A stretch of 64,000 bases of DNA from Microbacterium sp. 3J1 (lineage in GTDB: Bacteria; Actinomycetota; Actinomycetes; Actinomycetales; Microbacteriaceae). The translations under genes were made by a program, and so were the position numbers. The notes under the pieces were generated by a model that saw only the letters and a program-made list of their open reading frames with translations, ran no database searches and was not told the origin of the DNA. Of the stretch, positions 55,576-64,000 are shown piece after piece; position 1 is the first letter of the stretch, and each line of letters starts with the position of its first letter. The stretch lies in NCBI RefSeq assembly GCF_001049495.1, contig NZ_CDWI01000014.1, positions 124,001 to 188,000 on the forward strand, given 5' to 3'.

Positions 55576-56969
55576 CAGCCCGCCCCTTCACTGACCGCCT
55601 GACGTGGGGTGTGCATCCGCGCACCCGGCCGTGCGTGCCGCGGCGTCCAGATCCCGACCTCGGCCGGGTCGATCTCGCCCACGAGCCTGTTGTGCCAGTC
55701 GATCGCGCTCTGATCGGTGAGGCTCGCGATCTGATCCACCACCACTCGGGCTCGCTGCGCGTCGGACGACGCCGCCAGGAAGTCCGCCGAGAACGCCGGC
55801 TCGAGCACGTCGACGCCCGCCGACCACAGGGCGTCGGTCGACCACAGGGCGTCCGCCAGCCTGGTCAGCACCCGACGCTGCTCCTTGTACACGCCCTTGC
55901 GGGCATCGATGGTGACGATCGCCTGACCCATGATGCCCTTCAGCACGGCGATCTCGGCCTCCACGACCCGGGGCACGACGACGTGCGCGTTGTACCGGAC
56001 GAGCGCCGGACCCGCATACGCCGCGCGCGTGGCAGACACCGCGGCCCGGGCGAAACGGCCGATGAAATCGCTCGTCAGGTTCTTCAGACGTGCGAGATCC
56101 CGACGGGAACGGTCGAACGACTGCAACCACATCGGCTGCGACGCGAGACGATACAGCGCATCCGCGAGCTCGTCGCGGGTGAAGTCGTACCCCACCCACT
56201 GCTGGATGCGGTCGATCAGGGAGTCGTGCGCGGCCGCGTCCGACAGCTGCGCGACATCGACGTAGCCGTTGAGGATCGCGTCCTCGAAGTCGTGCACGGA
56301 ATAGCCGATGTCGTCGGAGAGGTCCATGATCTCGGCCTCGATGCAGCGCAGACGCCCCGGCGCTCCTTCGCGCATCCAGCGGAACACCGCTTCGTCCTCG
56401 GGGTACACGCCGAACTTGAGTCGGCCGCCCGGGTCGGGAACGGGACTGTCGACCGTCCACGGGTACTTGCAGGTCGCGTCCAGGCTCGCCCTCGTGAGGT
56501 TGAGCCCCACGGACTGGCCGTCGTCGTCGATCGCCTTCGCCTCGAGCCTCGTGAGGATGCGCAGCGACTGGGCGTTGCCCTCGAACCCGCCGATGTCCCC
56601 CGCCCACTCGTTCAGCGCCCGTTCGCCGTTGTGGCCGAACGGAGGGTGGCCGAGGTCGTGACTCAGGCACGCCGTGTCCACCACGTCGGCCGAGACGCCG
56701 AGTGCCGTCGCGAGCTCCCGCCCGACCTGAGCGACCTCGAGCGAATGGGTCAGCCGGTTGCGGGCGAAGTCGGCAGTGCTGGCGGGACTCAGCACCTGCG
56801 TCTTGGCGGCCAGCCTCCGGAGGGCTGCGGAGTGCAGCACGCGCGCACGGTCGCGGGCGAAGTCGTCGCGCTCGGATCGGTGGGTCTCGGCGAAGAAGCG
56901 CTCCGCGTCGCGCGGATCGTATCCGTCCGCGCGAGGGTTCCCGGAGGTTGTCGAAGGGTCAGCCGCCAC
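55575..56969 (-). CDS. dgt: dGTP triphosphohydrolase
   Basis: This HD-domain enzyme hydrolyses dNTPs to deoxynucleosides and triphosphate. In 464 residues the metal ligands H75 (RLTHSLEV), H104 and D105 (LSHDLGHPPFGHNGE) are visible. It starts at a GTG within the dusB end (11-bp overlap). Confidence 0.95.
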   Translation of the reverse strand: MAADPSTTSGNPRADGYDPRDAERFFAETHRSERDDFARDRARVLHSAALRRLAAKTQVLSPASTADFARNRLTHSLEVAQVGRELATALGVSADVVDTACLSHDLGHPPFGHNGERALNEWAGDIGGFEGNAQSLRILTRLEAKAIDDDGQSVGLNLTRASLDATCKYPWTVDSPVPDPGGRLKFGVYPEDEAVFRWMREGAPGRLRCIEAEIMDLSDDIGYSVHDFEDAILNGYVDVAQLSDAAAHDSLIDRIQQWVGYDFTRDELADALYRLASQPMWLQSFDRSRRDLARLKNLTSDFIGRFARAAVSATRAAYAGPALVRYNAHVVVPRVVEAEIAVLKGIMGQAIVTIDARKGVYKEQRRVLTRLADALWSTDALWSAGVDVLEPAFSADFLAASSDAQRARVVVDQIASLTDQSAIDWHNRLVGEIDPAEVGIWTPRHARPGARMHTPRQAVSEGAG

Positions 56970-58113
56970 TGTTCTCGATCTCCGCCCCTCGCATCATCTC
57001 GGATGCGGTCGCCGCGAGCTCTCGCGACTCCAGCCACTTGTCCGGCAGCGCCGGGCGCTTCGGGCGACCGGAGCGACCGCGCTGGCCCTCGGCATCCGCG
57101 CCCGGGTACGGCGCCGTGTGGTCGAGGCGTCCGAGGAGGTCGTCGATCTCGGCGAGGCTGGATGCGGTGGCGAGACCCGTGCGGATGTCGCCGCCGACCG
57201 GGTAGCCCTTGAAGTACCAGGCGACGTGCTTGCGGACGTCGCGGCACCCTCGATCCTCGTCCTCGAAGAACTCGACGAGAAGCTCGGCGTGCCGGCGGAA
57301 GGCGTCGGCGACGAAGCCGAGAGTCGCATCGACCGGGTGCGATTCCGCGCCGAAGGCAGCGGCCAGCTCGCCGAACAGCCACGGCCGGCCGAGGCATCCG
57401 CGCCCGACGACGACACCGTCGCAGTCGGTCTGCTCCATCATCCGCACGGCGTCGTCCGCCGACCAGATGTCGCCGTTGCCGAGGACGGGGATGCTCGTGA
57501 CGGCCTGCTTCAGCTCGCCGATCGCGTTCCAGTCGGCGAATCCCGAGTAGAACTCGCTCGCGGTGCGCGCATGCAGGGCGACGGCCGCCACGCCCGCGTC
57601 CTCCGCGGCGCGACCGGCGTCGAGGAAGGTGAGGTGGTCGGGATCGATCCCTTTTCGCATCTTCACTGTGAGCGGGATGTCGCCTGCCGCCTTCACCGCC
57701 TGCGTGACGATGTCGGCGAACAGCGAGCTCTTCCACGGCAGGGCCGCTCCCCCGCCCTTGCGGGTGACCTTGGGCACGGGGCAGCCGAAGTTGAGGTCGA
57801 TGTGATCGGCGTGGTCCTCGGCGACGATGATCCGCACGGCCTCGGCGATCGTCTTCGGATCGACGCCGTAGAGCTGGATGGAACGGGGCGTCTCGGACTC
57901 GTGGTGGCGGATCAGCCGCATGGTCGTCTCGTTGCGCTCGACCAGCGCGCGCGAGGTGATCATCTCGCTCACGTAGAGCCCGGCGCCGTACTCGCGGCAG
58001 AGGCGTCGGAACGCCGTGTTGGTGATACCCGCCATGGGTGCGAGGACGACCGGCACGTCGAGGGCGATCGGACCGATGCGGAGGGTGCGCGGTGAGGCTG
58101 TGGCGAGAGTCAT
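56959..58113 (-). CDS. dusB: tRNA-dihydrouridine synthase
   Basis: This FMN enzyme reduces uridines in tRNA. The 384 residues form a TIM barrel with PMAGITNTAFRRL near the N terminus, catalytic C111 in NFGCPVPKV and a GNGDIW phosphate-binding segment. GGAGG just before ATG 58113 sets the start; upstream in-frame sequence is non-conserved. Confidence 0.94.
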   Translation of the reverse strand: MTLATASPRTLRIGPIALDVPVVLAPMAGITNTAFRRLCREYGAGLYVSEMITSRALVERNETTMRLIRHHESETPRSIQLYGVDPKTIAEAVRIIVAEDHADHIDLNFGCPVPKVTRKGGGAALPWKSSLFADIVTQAVKAAGDIPLTVKMRKGIDPDHLTFLDAGRAAEDAGVAAVALHARTASEFYSGFADWNAIGELKQAVTSIPVLGNGDIWSADDAVRMMEQTDCDGVVVGRGCLGRPWLFGELAAAFGAESHPVDATLGFVADAFRRHAELLVEFFEDEDRGCRDVRKHVAWYFKGYPVGGDIRTGLATASSLAEIDDLLGRLDHTAPYPGADAEGQRGRSGRPKRPALPDKWLESRELAATASEMMRGAEIENSGG

Positions 58114-58160
58114 GACACCTCCATTCTCCCAGACACGGAGCCGCTCGCGGCGCATCGACC

Positions 58161-58166
58161 TAAGCT
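58161..58166 (+). promoter_or_regulatory. Leaderless promoter -10 for glutathione peroxidase
   Basis: TAAGCT lies 6 nt before ATG 58173. Confidence 0.5.
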
Positions 58167-58172
58167 GTGAAC

Positions 58173-58667
58173 ATGACCGATGCTGCAGTCCGTTCCATCC
58201 CCTTCACCGACGCCGCCGGCAACGAGAAGACCCTCGACGATCTCGGCGCGGATGTGGTCATGGTGGTGAACGTCGCATCCAAGTGCGGTCTCACTCCGCA
58301 GTACGAGCAGCTCGAGGAGCTGCAGCGTCTGTACGGCGATCGAGGCTTCAGCGTCGTCGGCTTCCCCTGCAACCAGTTCTTCGGGCAGGAACCCGGCTCG
58401 GTCGACCAGATCCTGGAGTTCTGCTCGACCACGTACGGCGTCACCTTCCCCATCAACGACAAGGTGAAGGTCAACGGCCGGAACGCCACCGAGCTGTACA
58501 AGACCCTGAGGCAGACCGCGGATGCCGACGGGAAGGCCGGCCGCGTCGAGTGGAACTTCGAGAAGTTCCTCGTGCTGCCGGACGGCGAGGTCGTCCGCTT
58601 CCGCCCGAAGCAGAAGCCGAACGACCCCGAGATCGTCGAGGCGATCGAAGCGGCACTGACCCGCTAG
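58173..58667 (+). CDS. Glutathione peroxidase-family peroxidase
   Basis: The 164-residue thioredoxin-fold enzyme has peroxidatic C38 (VASKCGLTPQY), FPCNQF and the WNFEKF tryptophan-asparagine motif. In bacteria lacking glutathione these use thioredoxin or mycothiol as electron donor. Its stop codon shares CTAG with the stop of the convergent DsbA-like gene. Confidence 0.93.
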   Translation: MTDAAVRSIPFTDAAGNEKTLDDLGADVVMVVNVASKCGLTPQYEQLEELQRLYGDRGFSVVGFPCNQFFGQEPGSVDQILEFCSTTYGVTFPINDKVKVNGRNATELYKTLRQTADADGKAGRVEWNFEKFLVLPDGEVVRFRPKQKPNDPEIVEAIEAALTR

Positions 58668-59350
58668 ACCGCGGCGGTCTCCGACTCGGTCTCGCCGCGC
58701 TGAGACCACAGGTCGCGGAGCACGTTCTCGAAGGCTGCCGGCGGCTGTGCGCCGCTGATGCCGTACTGCCCGTCGATCACGAAGAACGGGACGCCCTGAA
58801 TGCCGTAGGCCTGCGCCTGCGCCTGGTCCTGGCGGACGTCCGCGAGGTGCCGGGAGGAGATGAGAGCGTCGCGCACGTCGTCGGCGTTCAGCCCCACCTC
58901 GGTGGCGAGCTCGACGAGGTCGTCGATGCGCCCGACGTGCTTGCCTTCGGTGAAGTACGCCGACATGAGACGCTCCTCCATCTCGTGCTGACGGCCCTGC
59001 GACTTGGCGAAGTGCAGCAGCTCGTGCGCCTTCACGGTGTTGGTGTGCTGCAGCAGGTCGAATCGATACTCGAGTCCGGCGCCTTCGGCGACTCCCGTCA
59101 CGTGCGACAGCATCTGCTCGACCTGCTCGCGCGGCATCCCCTTGTGCCCGGCGAGGAAGTCGATCTCGTCGCCGTCGAAATCGACGGGGGTGTCGGGCGA
59201 CAGTTCGAAAGAGTGGAACGTGATGTTCACCTGGGGTGCGTCGTCGTCGCCGGAGACGGCGTCGAGTCCCTTCTCGAGATTGCGCTTGCCGATGTAGCAC
59301 CAGGGGCAGGCGATGTCGGACCAGATGTCGATCGAGATGGGTTCAGTCAC
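58664..59350 (-). CDS. DsbA-family oxidoreductase, FrnE-like
   Basis: The 228-residue thioredoxin-fold protein has C15-x2-C18 (ACPWCYIG) and the cis-Pro loop GVPFFVID. No signal peptide, so it is a cytosolic FrnE-like protein. GTG 59350 (MTEPISIDIW) matches the expected core; ATG 59368 would add six residues. It converges with the peroxidase gene, another thiol-redox protein. Confidence 0.92.
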   Translation of the reverse strand: MTEPISIDIWSDIACPWCYIGKRNLEKGLDAVSGDDDAPQVNITFHSFELSPDTPVDFDGDEIDFLAGHKGMPREQVEQMLSHVTGVAEGAGLEYRFDLLQHTNTVKAHELLHFAKSQGRQHEMEERLMSAYFTEGKHVGRIDDLVELATEVGLNADDVRDALISSRHLADVRQDQAQAQAYGIQGVPFFVIDGQYGISGAQPPAAFENVLRDLWSQRGETESETAAV

Positions 59351-59391
59351 ACTCACATCCAACCGCATGCACCTGTGCGCTATTCCGTCGT

Positions 59392-59397
59392 TAGGAT
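59392..59397 (+). promoter_or_regulatory. Leaderless promoter -10 for P-loop gene
   Basis: TAGGAT lies 6 nt before ATG 59404. Confidence 0.5.
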
Positions 59398-59403
59398 TCT
59401 CAG

Positions 59404-60015
59404 ATGCTCTCCGCCGCAGATCCGCTGCCTTCCGGGCCTGAGCGAGTGCTCATCGCGGGAGTGACCGGGTCCGGCAAGACCACACTCGCACGGCGAGTGG
59501 CTGAACTCTGGGGTCTCAGGCACGTCGAGATCGACGCGTTGTTCCACGGCGAGAACTGGACCCCTCGTCCCGCGTTCCTCGACGATGTGCGTGCCTTCGC
59601 TGCGGAGGATCGTTGGGTCACCGAATGGCAGTACACCAGCAAGGGCACCGACGAGATCCTCGCTCCGCGCGCGCAGCTCGTGATCTGGCTCGACTATCCA
59701 TACCGAGTGGTTCGCTTCCGGCTGCTTCGGCGCACCCTCGGCCGCAGCATCCTTCGCACCCGCATCTACAACGACAACGTGGAGAAGCCGATCTGGAAGA
59801 TGTTCTCCGGCGATCCGGAGGAGAACATCCTCGTGTGGCAGACAGAGACCCTGCACAAGTGGTCGGAGCGGATGCCAGGTGTCGCGAGCGAGCACCCGCA
59901 TCTCGCCGTCGTGCGCCTGCGCCACCCCCGCGAGACCGAGAGGTGGCTGCGGACTCAGGCGGAGGCGTCCGGGGTGTCGACCGCCCCGCCGAAGCGGCGA
60001 TCCCGCGACAGGTAG
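59404..60015 (+). CDS. P-loop nucleotide kinase-like protein
   Basis: The 203 residues have a Walker [10 protein letters not shown] (19-27) and the layout of the adenylate-kinase/topology-modulation (FlaR-like) proteins, with [11 protein letters not shown] in the core and Arg-rich lid. Substrate unknown. The C-terminal 20 codons overlap the convergent uppS gene by 61 bp. Confidence 0.85.
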   Translation: MLSAADPLPSGPERVLIAGVTGSGKTTLARRVAELWGLRHVEIDALFHGENWTPRPAFLDDVRAFAAEDRWVTEWQYTSKGTDEILAPRAQLVIWLDYPYRVVRFRLLRRTLGRSILRTRIYNDNVEKPIWKMFSGDPEENILVWQTETLHKWSERMPGVASEHPHLAVVRLRHPRETERWLRTQAEASGVSTAPPKRRSRDR

Positions 60016-60758
60016 ACGCCGATCGCACGCCAGAGCTCCTCTCGCGAGAAGTCGGGCCACAGTGTGTCGAGGAACACCATCTCCGCATACGCGGCCTGCC
60101 ACAGCAGGAAGTTCGAGGTGCGCTGCTCCCCCGAACTCCGAAGGAACAGGTCGACGTCCGGCATGTCCGGCACGTAGAGGTTGCGGCGGATCATCTTCTC
60201 GCTGATCGCGTTCGGCTTGACCCTGCCGGCCGCGACGTCCGCGGCGATCGCCCGCATGGCATCGACGAGCTCGACGCGCCCGCCGTAGTTCACGCACATC
60301 GTGAGGGTGAGCACGTCGTTGCCGCGGGTGAGCTGCTCGGCGTACTGCAGCTCCTTGATGACGCTTCCCCAGAGCCGTGGTTTGCGTCCGGCCCACCGCA
60401 CGCGCACGCCCCACTCGTTGAGCTGGTCCCGGCGCCGATGCAGCACATCGCGGTTGTATCCCATGAGGAAGCGGACCTCCTCGGGAGATCGCGCCCAGTT
60501 CTCGGTCGAGAACGCGTAGACCGAGAGGTGCTTCACGCCGGCCTGGATCGCGCCGGCCACGACGTCGAGCAGCACCTCCTCACCCGCCTTGTGCCCCTCG
60601 ATGCGGTTGAGACCGCGGCGGTTGGCCCAGCGTCCGTTGCCGTCCATGACGATGGCGACATGCTCCGGCACTGCGGGGAACGCCGGCGGATACACGCCCG
60701 TCCAGTCCAGCGGGCGGTATGCCACGGCATCCTTGTGCGTGTAGGGCTTCGGGCTCAC
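59955..60758 (-). CDS. uppS: Isoprenyl (polyprenyl) diphosphate synthase, cis type
   Basis: This Z-type synthase makes the polyprenyl carrier for cell-wall assembly. The 267 residues include [13 protein letters not shown] with catalytic D39, [13 protein letters not shown] and [18 protein letters not shown] 60758 overlaps the recO stop as GTGA. Confidence 0.95.
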   Translation of the reverse strand: MSPKPYTHKDAVAYRPLDWTGVYPPAFPAVPEHVAIVMDGNGRWANRRGLNRIEGHKAGEEVLLDVVAGAIQAGVKHLSVYAFSTENWARSPEEVRFLMGYNRDVLHRRRDQLNEWGVRVRWAGRKPRLWGSVIKELQYAEQLTRGNDVLTLTMCVNYGGRVELVDAMRAIAADVAAGRVKPNAISEKMIRRNLYVPDMPDVDLFLRSSGEQRTSNFLLWQAAYAEMVFLDTLWPDFSREELWRAIGVYLSRDRRFGGAVDTPDASA

Positions 60759-61501
60759 CGTGCTCCTTCTCGAGGGTCGTCGGGCACGAGGTGCGCGAGC
60801 GAGCGGATGCCGCGCTCCAGGTGCCACTGCGCGTAGGCGGCCACCAGGCCGGATGCTGCGGCGGTGTCGGCGTGAGGGGCGGCGTCGATCACGTCCCACT
60901 CCCCTGCCATGAGCGAGCGCAGCAGTGACAGGGTCTTCTCAGCCACGCGCGGACTGCCCGCCGGAGCGCAGTCGCTGCAGACGGCGCCACCGAGCTGCCC
61001 GACGAAGTGCACGTGCGGGCCGGGGGCTGCGCATCGGGCGCAGTCACCGAGCGAGGGAGCCCAGCCCGACAGCGCCATGACGCGCAGCAGGTAGGAGTCC
61101 AGGATGCTGCGCGGGGAATGCTCGCCGCGTGAGAGCGCCCGCAGTCCGCCGACGAGCAGCAGGTACTGCTCCGGCGTGGCTTCGGAATCGCTCAGCCGGT
61201 CCGCAGTCTCCACCATGGCGTTCGCCGACGTGAATCGGTCGTAGTGAGCGGCGATGTCCGTGCCGTAGGCGCCGAGCGACTCCGCCTGCTGGACGATGTC
61301 TAGGGAGCGTCCCTGATAGAGCTGCACGTCGGCGACCATGAAGGGCTCGAGTCGGGACCCGAACTTCGAGGACGTCCGCCGCACTCCCTTGGCGACCGCG
61401 CGGATCTTGCCGTGCCGCCGAGACAGCATCGTGACGATGCGATCCGCCTCACCCAGTTTGTGGGTGCGCAGGATCACTGCTTCGTCTCGGTAGGTGGGCA
61501 C
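60755..61501 (-). CDS. recO: DNA repair protein RecO
   Basis: RecO loads RecA at gaps with RecR. The 248 residues begin with an OB fold ([20 protein letters not shown]) and contain the Cys pairs of the zinc site in [10 protein letters not shown] and AVCSDCAP. Leaderless start: GATAAT lies 6 nt before GTG 61501. Confidence 0.95.
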   Translation of the reverse strand: MPTYRDEAVILRTHKLGEADRIVTMLSRRHGKIRAVAKGVRRTSSKFGSRLEPFMVADVQLYQGRSLDIVQQAESLGAYGTDIAAHYDRFTSANAMVETADRLSDSEATPEQYLLLVGGLRALSRGEHSPRSILDSYLLRVMALSGWAPSLGDCARCAAPGPHVHFVGQLGGAVCSDCAPAGSPRVAEKTLSLLRSLMAGEWDVIDAAPHADTAAASGLVAAYAQWHLERGIRSLAHLVPDDPREGAR

Positions 61502-61507
61502 ACCTCG

Positions 61508-61529
61508 ATTATCCTCCGTGCGAGACAAT
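61508..61529. promoter_or_regulatory. Overlapping divergent leaderless promoters, recO and TRIC gene
   Basis: Only 34 bp separate the two start codons. GATAAT (minus, 61513-61508) and GACAAT (plus, 61524-61529) each lie 6 nt from their start. The -35 region of each must fall inside the other gene. Confidence 0.6.
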
Positions 61530-61535
61530 GGACGG

Positions 61536-62222
61536 GTGACCGAACCGCTCTTCATCATTCCGTTCTGGGCGGACCTGCTCGGCGTCGGGCTCGGTGGAGT
61601 CCAAGGGGCGCTCTTCGCCTCGGGATTCCAAGGGCAGCGCAGGCTCGACTGGCTGGGAGTCGCGATCATCGGGATCATGATCGGCATGGGCGGCGGCCTG
61701 ATCCGCGACATCCTGCTCGGCCAGACGCCGGCCACGCTGCAGAACCAGTGGTACCTGGTCACGGCAGGCGGCGCAGCGCTGCTCGGCATGCTGCTCGCGG
61801 GGCTCTTCACCCGCCTCAACACCGTGATCGTCGTGCTCGACGCCGTCGTCATCGGCATGTTCGGCGCGTTCGGCACGAGCAAGGCGCTCGCCTTCGGCAT
61901 CCCCGAGGTGCCTGCCGTCTTCATCGGCGTGTGCGCGGCCGTCGGAGGCAGCGTGCTCCGCGACATGCTGATGGGACTCCCGACCGCGATCATGCACGTC
62001 GGCTCGCTGTACGCAGTGGCTGCGGGAGCGGGATGCACGTTCATCGTGATCGCCGTGGCCCTGGGCATGCCGATCACGATCGCGGCGGTCGCCGGCATCG
62101 CGGTGACGACCGTCATCCGCATCCTCGCCGTCACCTTCGACGTCTCGCTCCCCGAGCAGCGCCGGATCTACCGCCGCAAGGTGGCGGCCGAGACGGGCGT
62201 GATCCCCATCATCAAGCCCTGA
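61536..62222 (+). CDS. TRIC-type cation channel family protein (UPF0126)
   Basis: The 228 residues have about seven helices with two internal repeats, each ending in a glycine-rich motif: [11 protein letters not shown] (about 50-60) and [11 protein letters not shown] (about 136-146). Prokaryotic TRIC trimers conduct K+ and other monovalent cations. GTG 61536 is the start by position of the -10. Confidence 0.9.
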   Translation: MTEPLFIIPFWADLLGVGLGGVQGALFASGFQGQRRLDWLGVAIIGIMIGMGGGLIRDILLGQTPATLQNQWYLVTAGGAALLGMLLAGLFTRLNTVIVVLDAVVIGMFGAFGTSKALAFGIPEVPAVFIGVCAAVGGSVLRDMLMGLPTAIMHVGSLYAVAAGAGCTFIVIAVALGMPITIAAVAGIAVTTVIRILAVTFDVSLPEQRRIYRRKVAAETGVIPIIKP

Positions 62223-62370
62223 CCCGGGCCGTCGAGCCCGCGCGCGTGCTCGCCCATTCACCTGGCACCTGCGCGCGCGCACACCGATTCAGCTGACACC
62301 CATCGCCGCTGTCGGCGCAGCATACCGACACCGGGCGCCATATCGACGAGGCGCCCGCGCGCAGAGATGA

Positions 62371-62411
62371 CACCTGCTGTCGGAATCGCCGGCGCGATCC
62401 GACAGCAGGTG
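62371..62411. terminator. Terminator of leuA
   Basis: CACCTGCTGTCGGAATCGC (62371-62389) pairs with 62394-62411 with a single bulged A and a CGGC loop. It lies 12 bp beyond the leuA stop. The rest of the 200-bp gap shows only short GC-rich hairpins. Confidence 0.85.
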
Positions 62412-62422
62412 CCATCCGAGAC

Positions 62423-64000
<1,578 letters not shown>

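Noticed and set aside
61502-62134. An N-terminal extension of recO across the TRIC gene
   Set aside because: The recO core starts [12 protein letters not shown] at 61501 with a -10 placed 6 nt away; the upstream frame is a Met/Thr/Ser-rich shadow of the TRIC gene.
62223-62340. Short GC-rich hairpins and an imperfect ATTCACCTGGCACC-like repeat after the TRIC gene
   Set aside because: Arms are short and imperfect; they are common by chance in GC-rich spacer, and a stronger terminator for leuA lies at 62371-62411.

Overview
The window is high-GC, densely packed actinobacterial chromosome. Gene content and order point to Microbacteriaceae, most likely Microbacterium: homodimeric AceE, a PucR-type FasR beside fabD-fabH-acpP-fabF, DUF3145 and DUF3099 proteins, OpcA in a tkt-tal-pgi-zwf-opcA-pgl run, a GT4-type GlgA divergent from glgC, and a suf-ctaA-ctaB-tkt neighbourhood. 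I see no transposase, phage gene, integrase or CRISPR array. Most of the window is core metabolism.

Layout: 0.3-8.2 kb holds tRNA-Val, pyruvate dehydrogenase E1 and the fatty-acid synthase II cluster with its regulator. 8.2-10.4 kb is a divergent YczE-type membrane protein / MocR regulator pair with a clear operator. 10.5-15.8 kb is the most accessory-looking part: DUF3145, a candidate iron-regulated 2-oxoglutarate oxygenase, a DUF262/DUF1524 (GmrSD-like) protein, an S33 peptidase and a small membrane protein. 15.8-26.0 kb has ribosomal protein L31 type B, an ABC ATPase, glgA/glgC, serB, a hydrolase, fabG, small membrane proteins, SURF1, pdxH and an ABC-F protein. 26.2-35.1 kb has a dedA-histidine kinase-response regulator operon, an acyltransferase, a biotin ECF transporter (bioYMN) with divergent bioQ, an MFS exporter and a C-S lyase.

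35.1-41.9 kb carries the Fe-S assembly operon (sufB-sufD-Rieske-sufC-sufT-like) and haem A synthesis (ctaA, ctaB). 42.2-50.3 kb is the glucose-6-phosphate / pentose-phosphate operon. 50.3-64 kb has a DMT transporter, def, a lipoprotein, tRNA-Asn, an ABC ATPase, dusB-dgt-dnaG, a glutathione peroxidase, a DsbA-like protein, recO-uppS, a TRIC-type channel and the 3' part of leuA.

Genes are tightly coupled, with many ATGA or GTGA overlaps, and several convergent pairs overlap by 38-61 bp. A recurring feature is a -10 hexamer (TANNNT or close) lying 6-7 nt upstream of the start codon with no Shine-Dalgarno, which indicates many leaderless mRNAs. Regulatory signals readable directly include a double BioQ palindrome between bioY and bioQ, an iron-box-like element over the promoter of the putative oxygenase, a long perfect palindrome between yczE and the MocR gene, and an internal hairpin between acpP and fabF. 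I did not find an obviously new multi-gene system. The best candidates for unexplored biology are the iron-box oxygenase (11180-11953) and the DUF262-peptidase-membrane protein trio (12129-15718).
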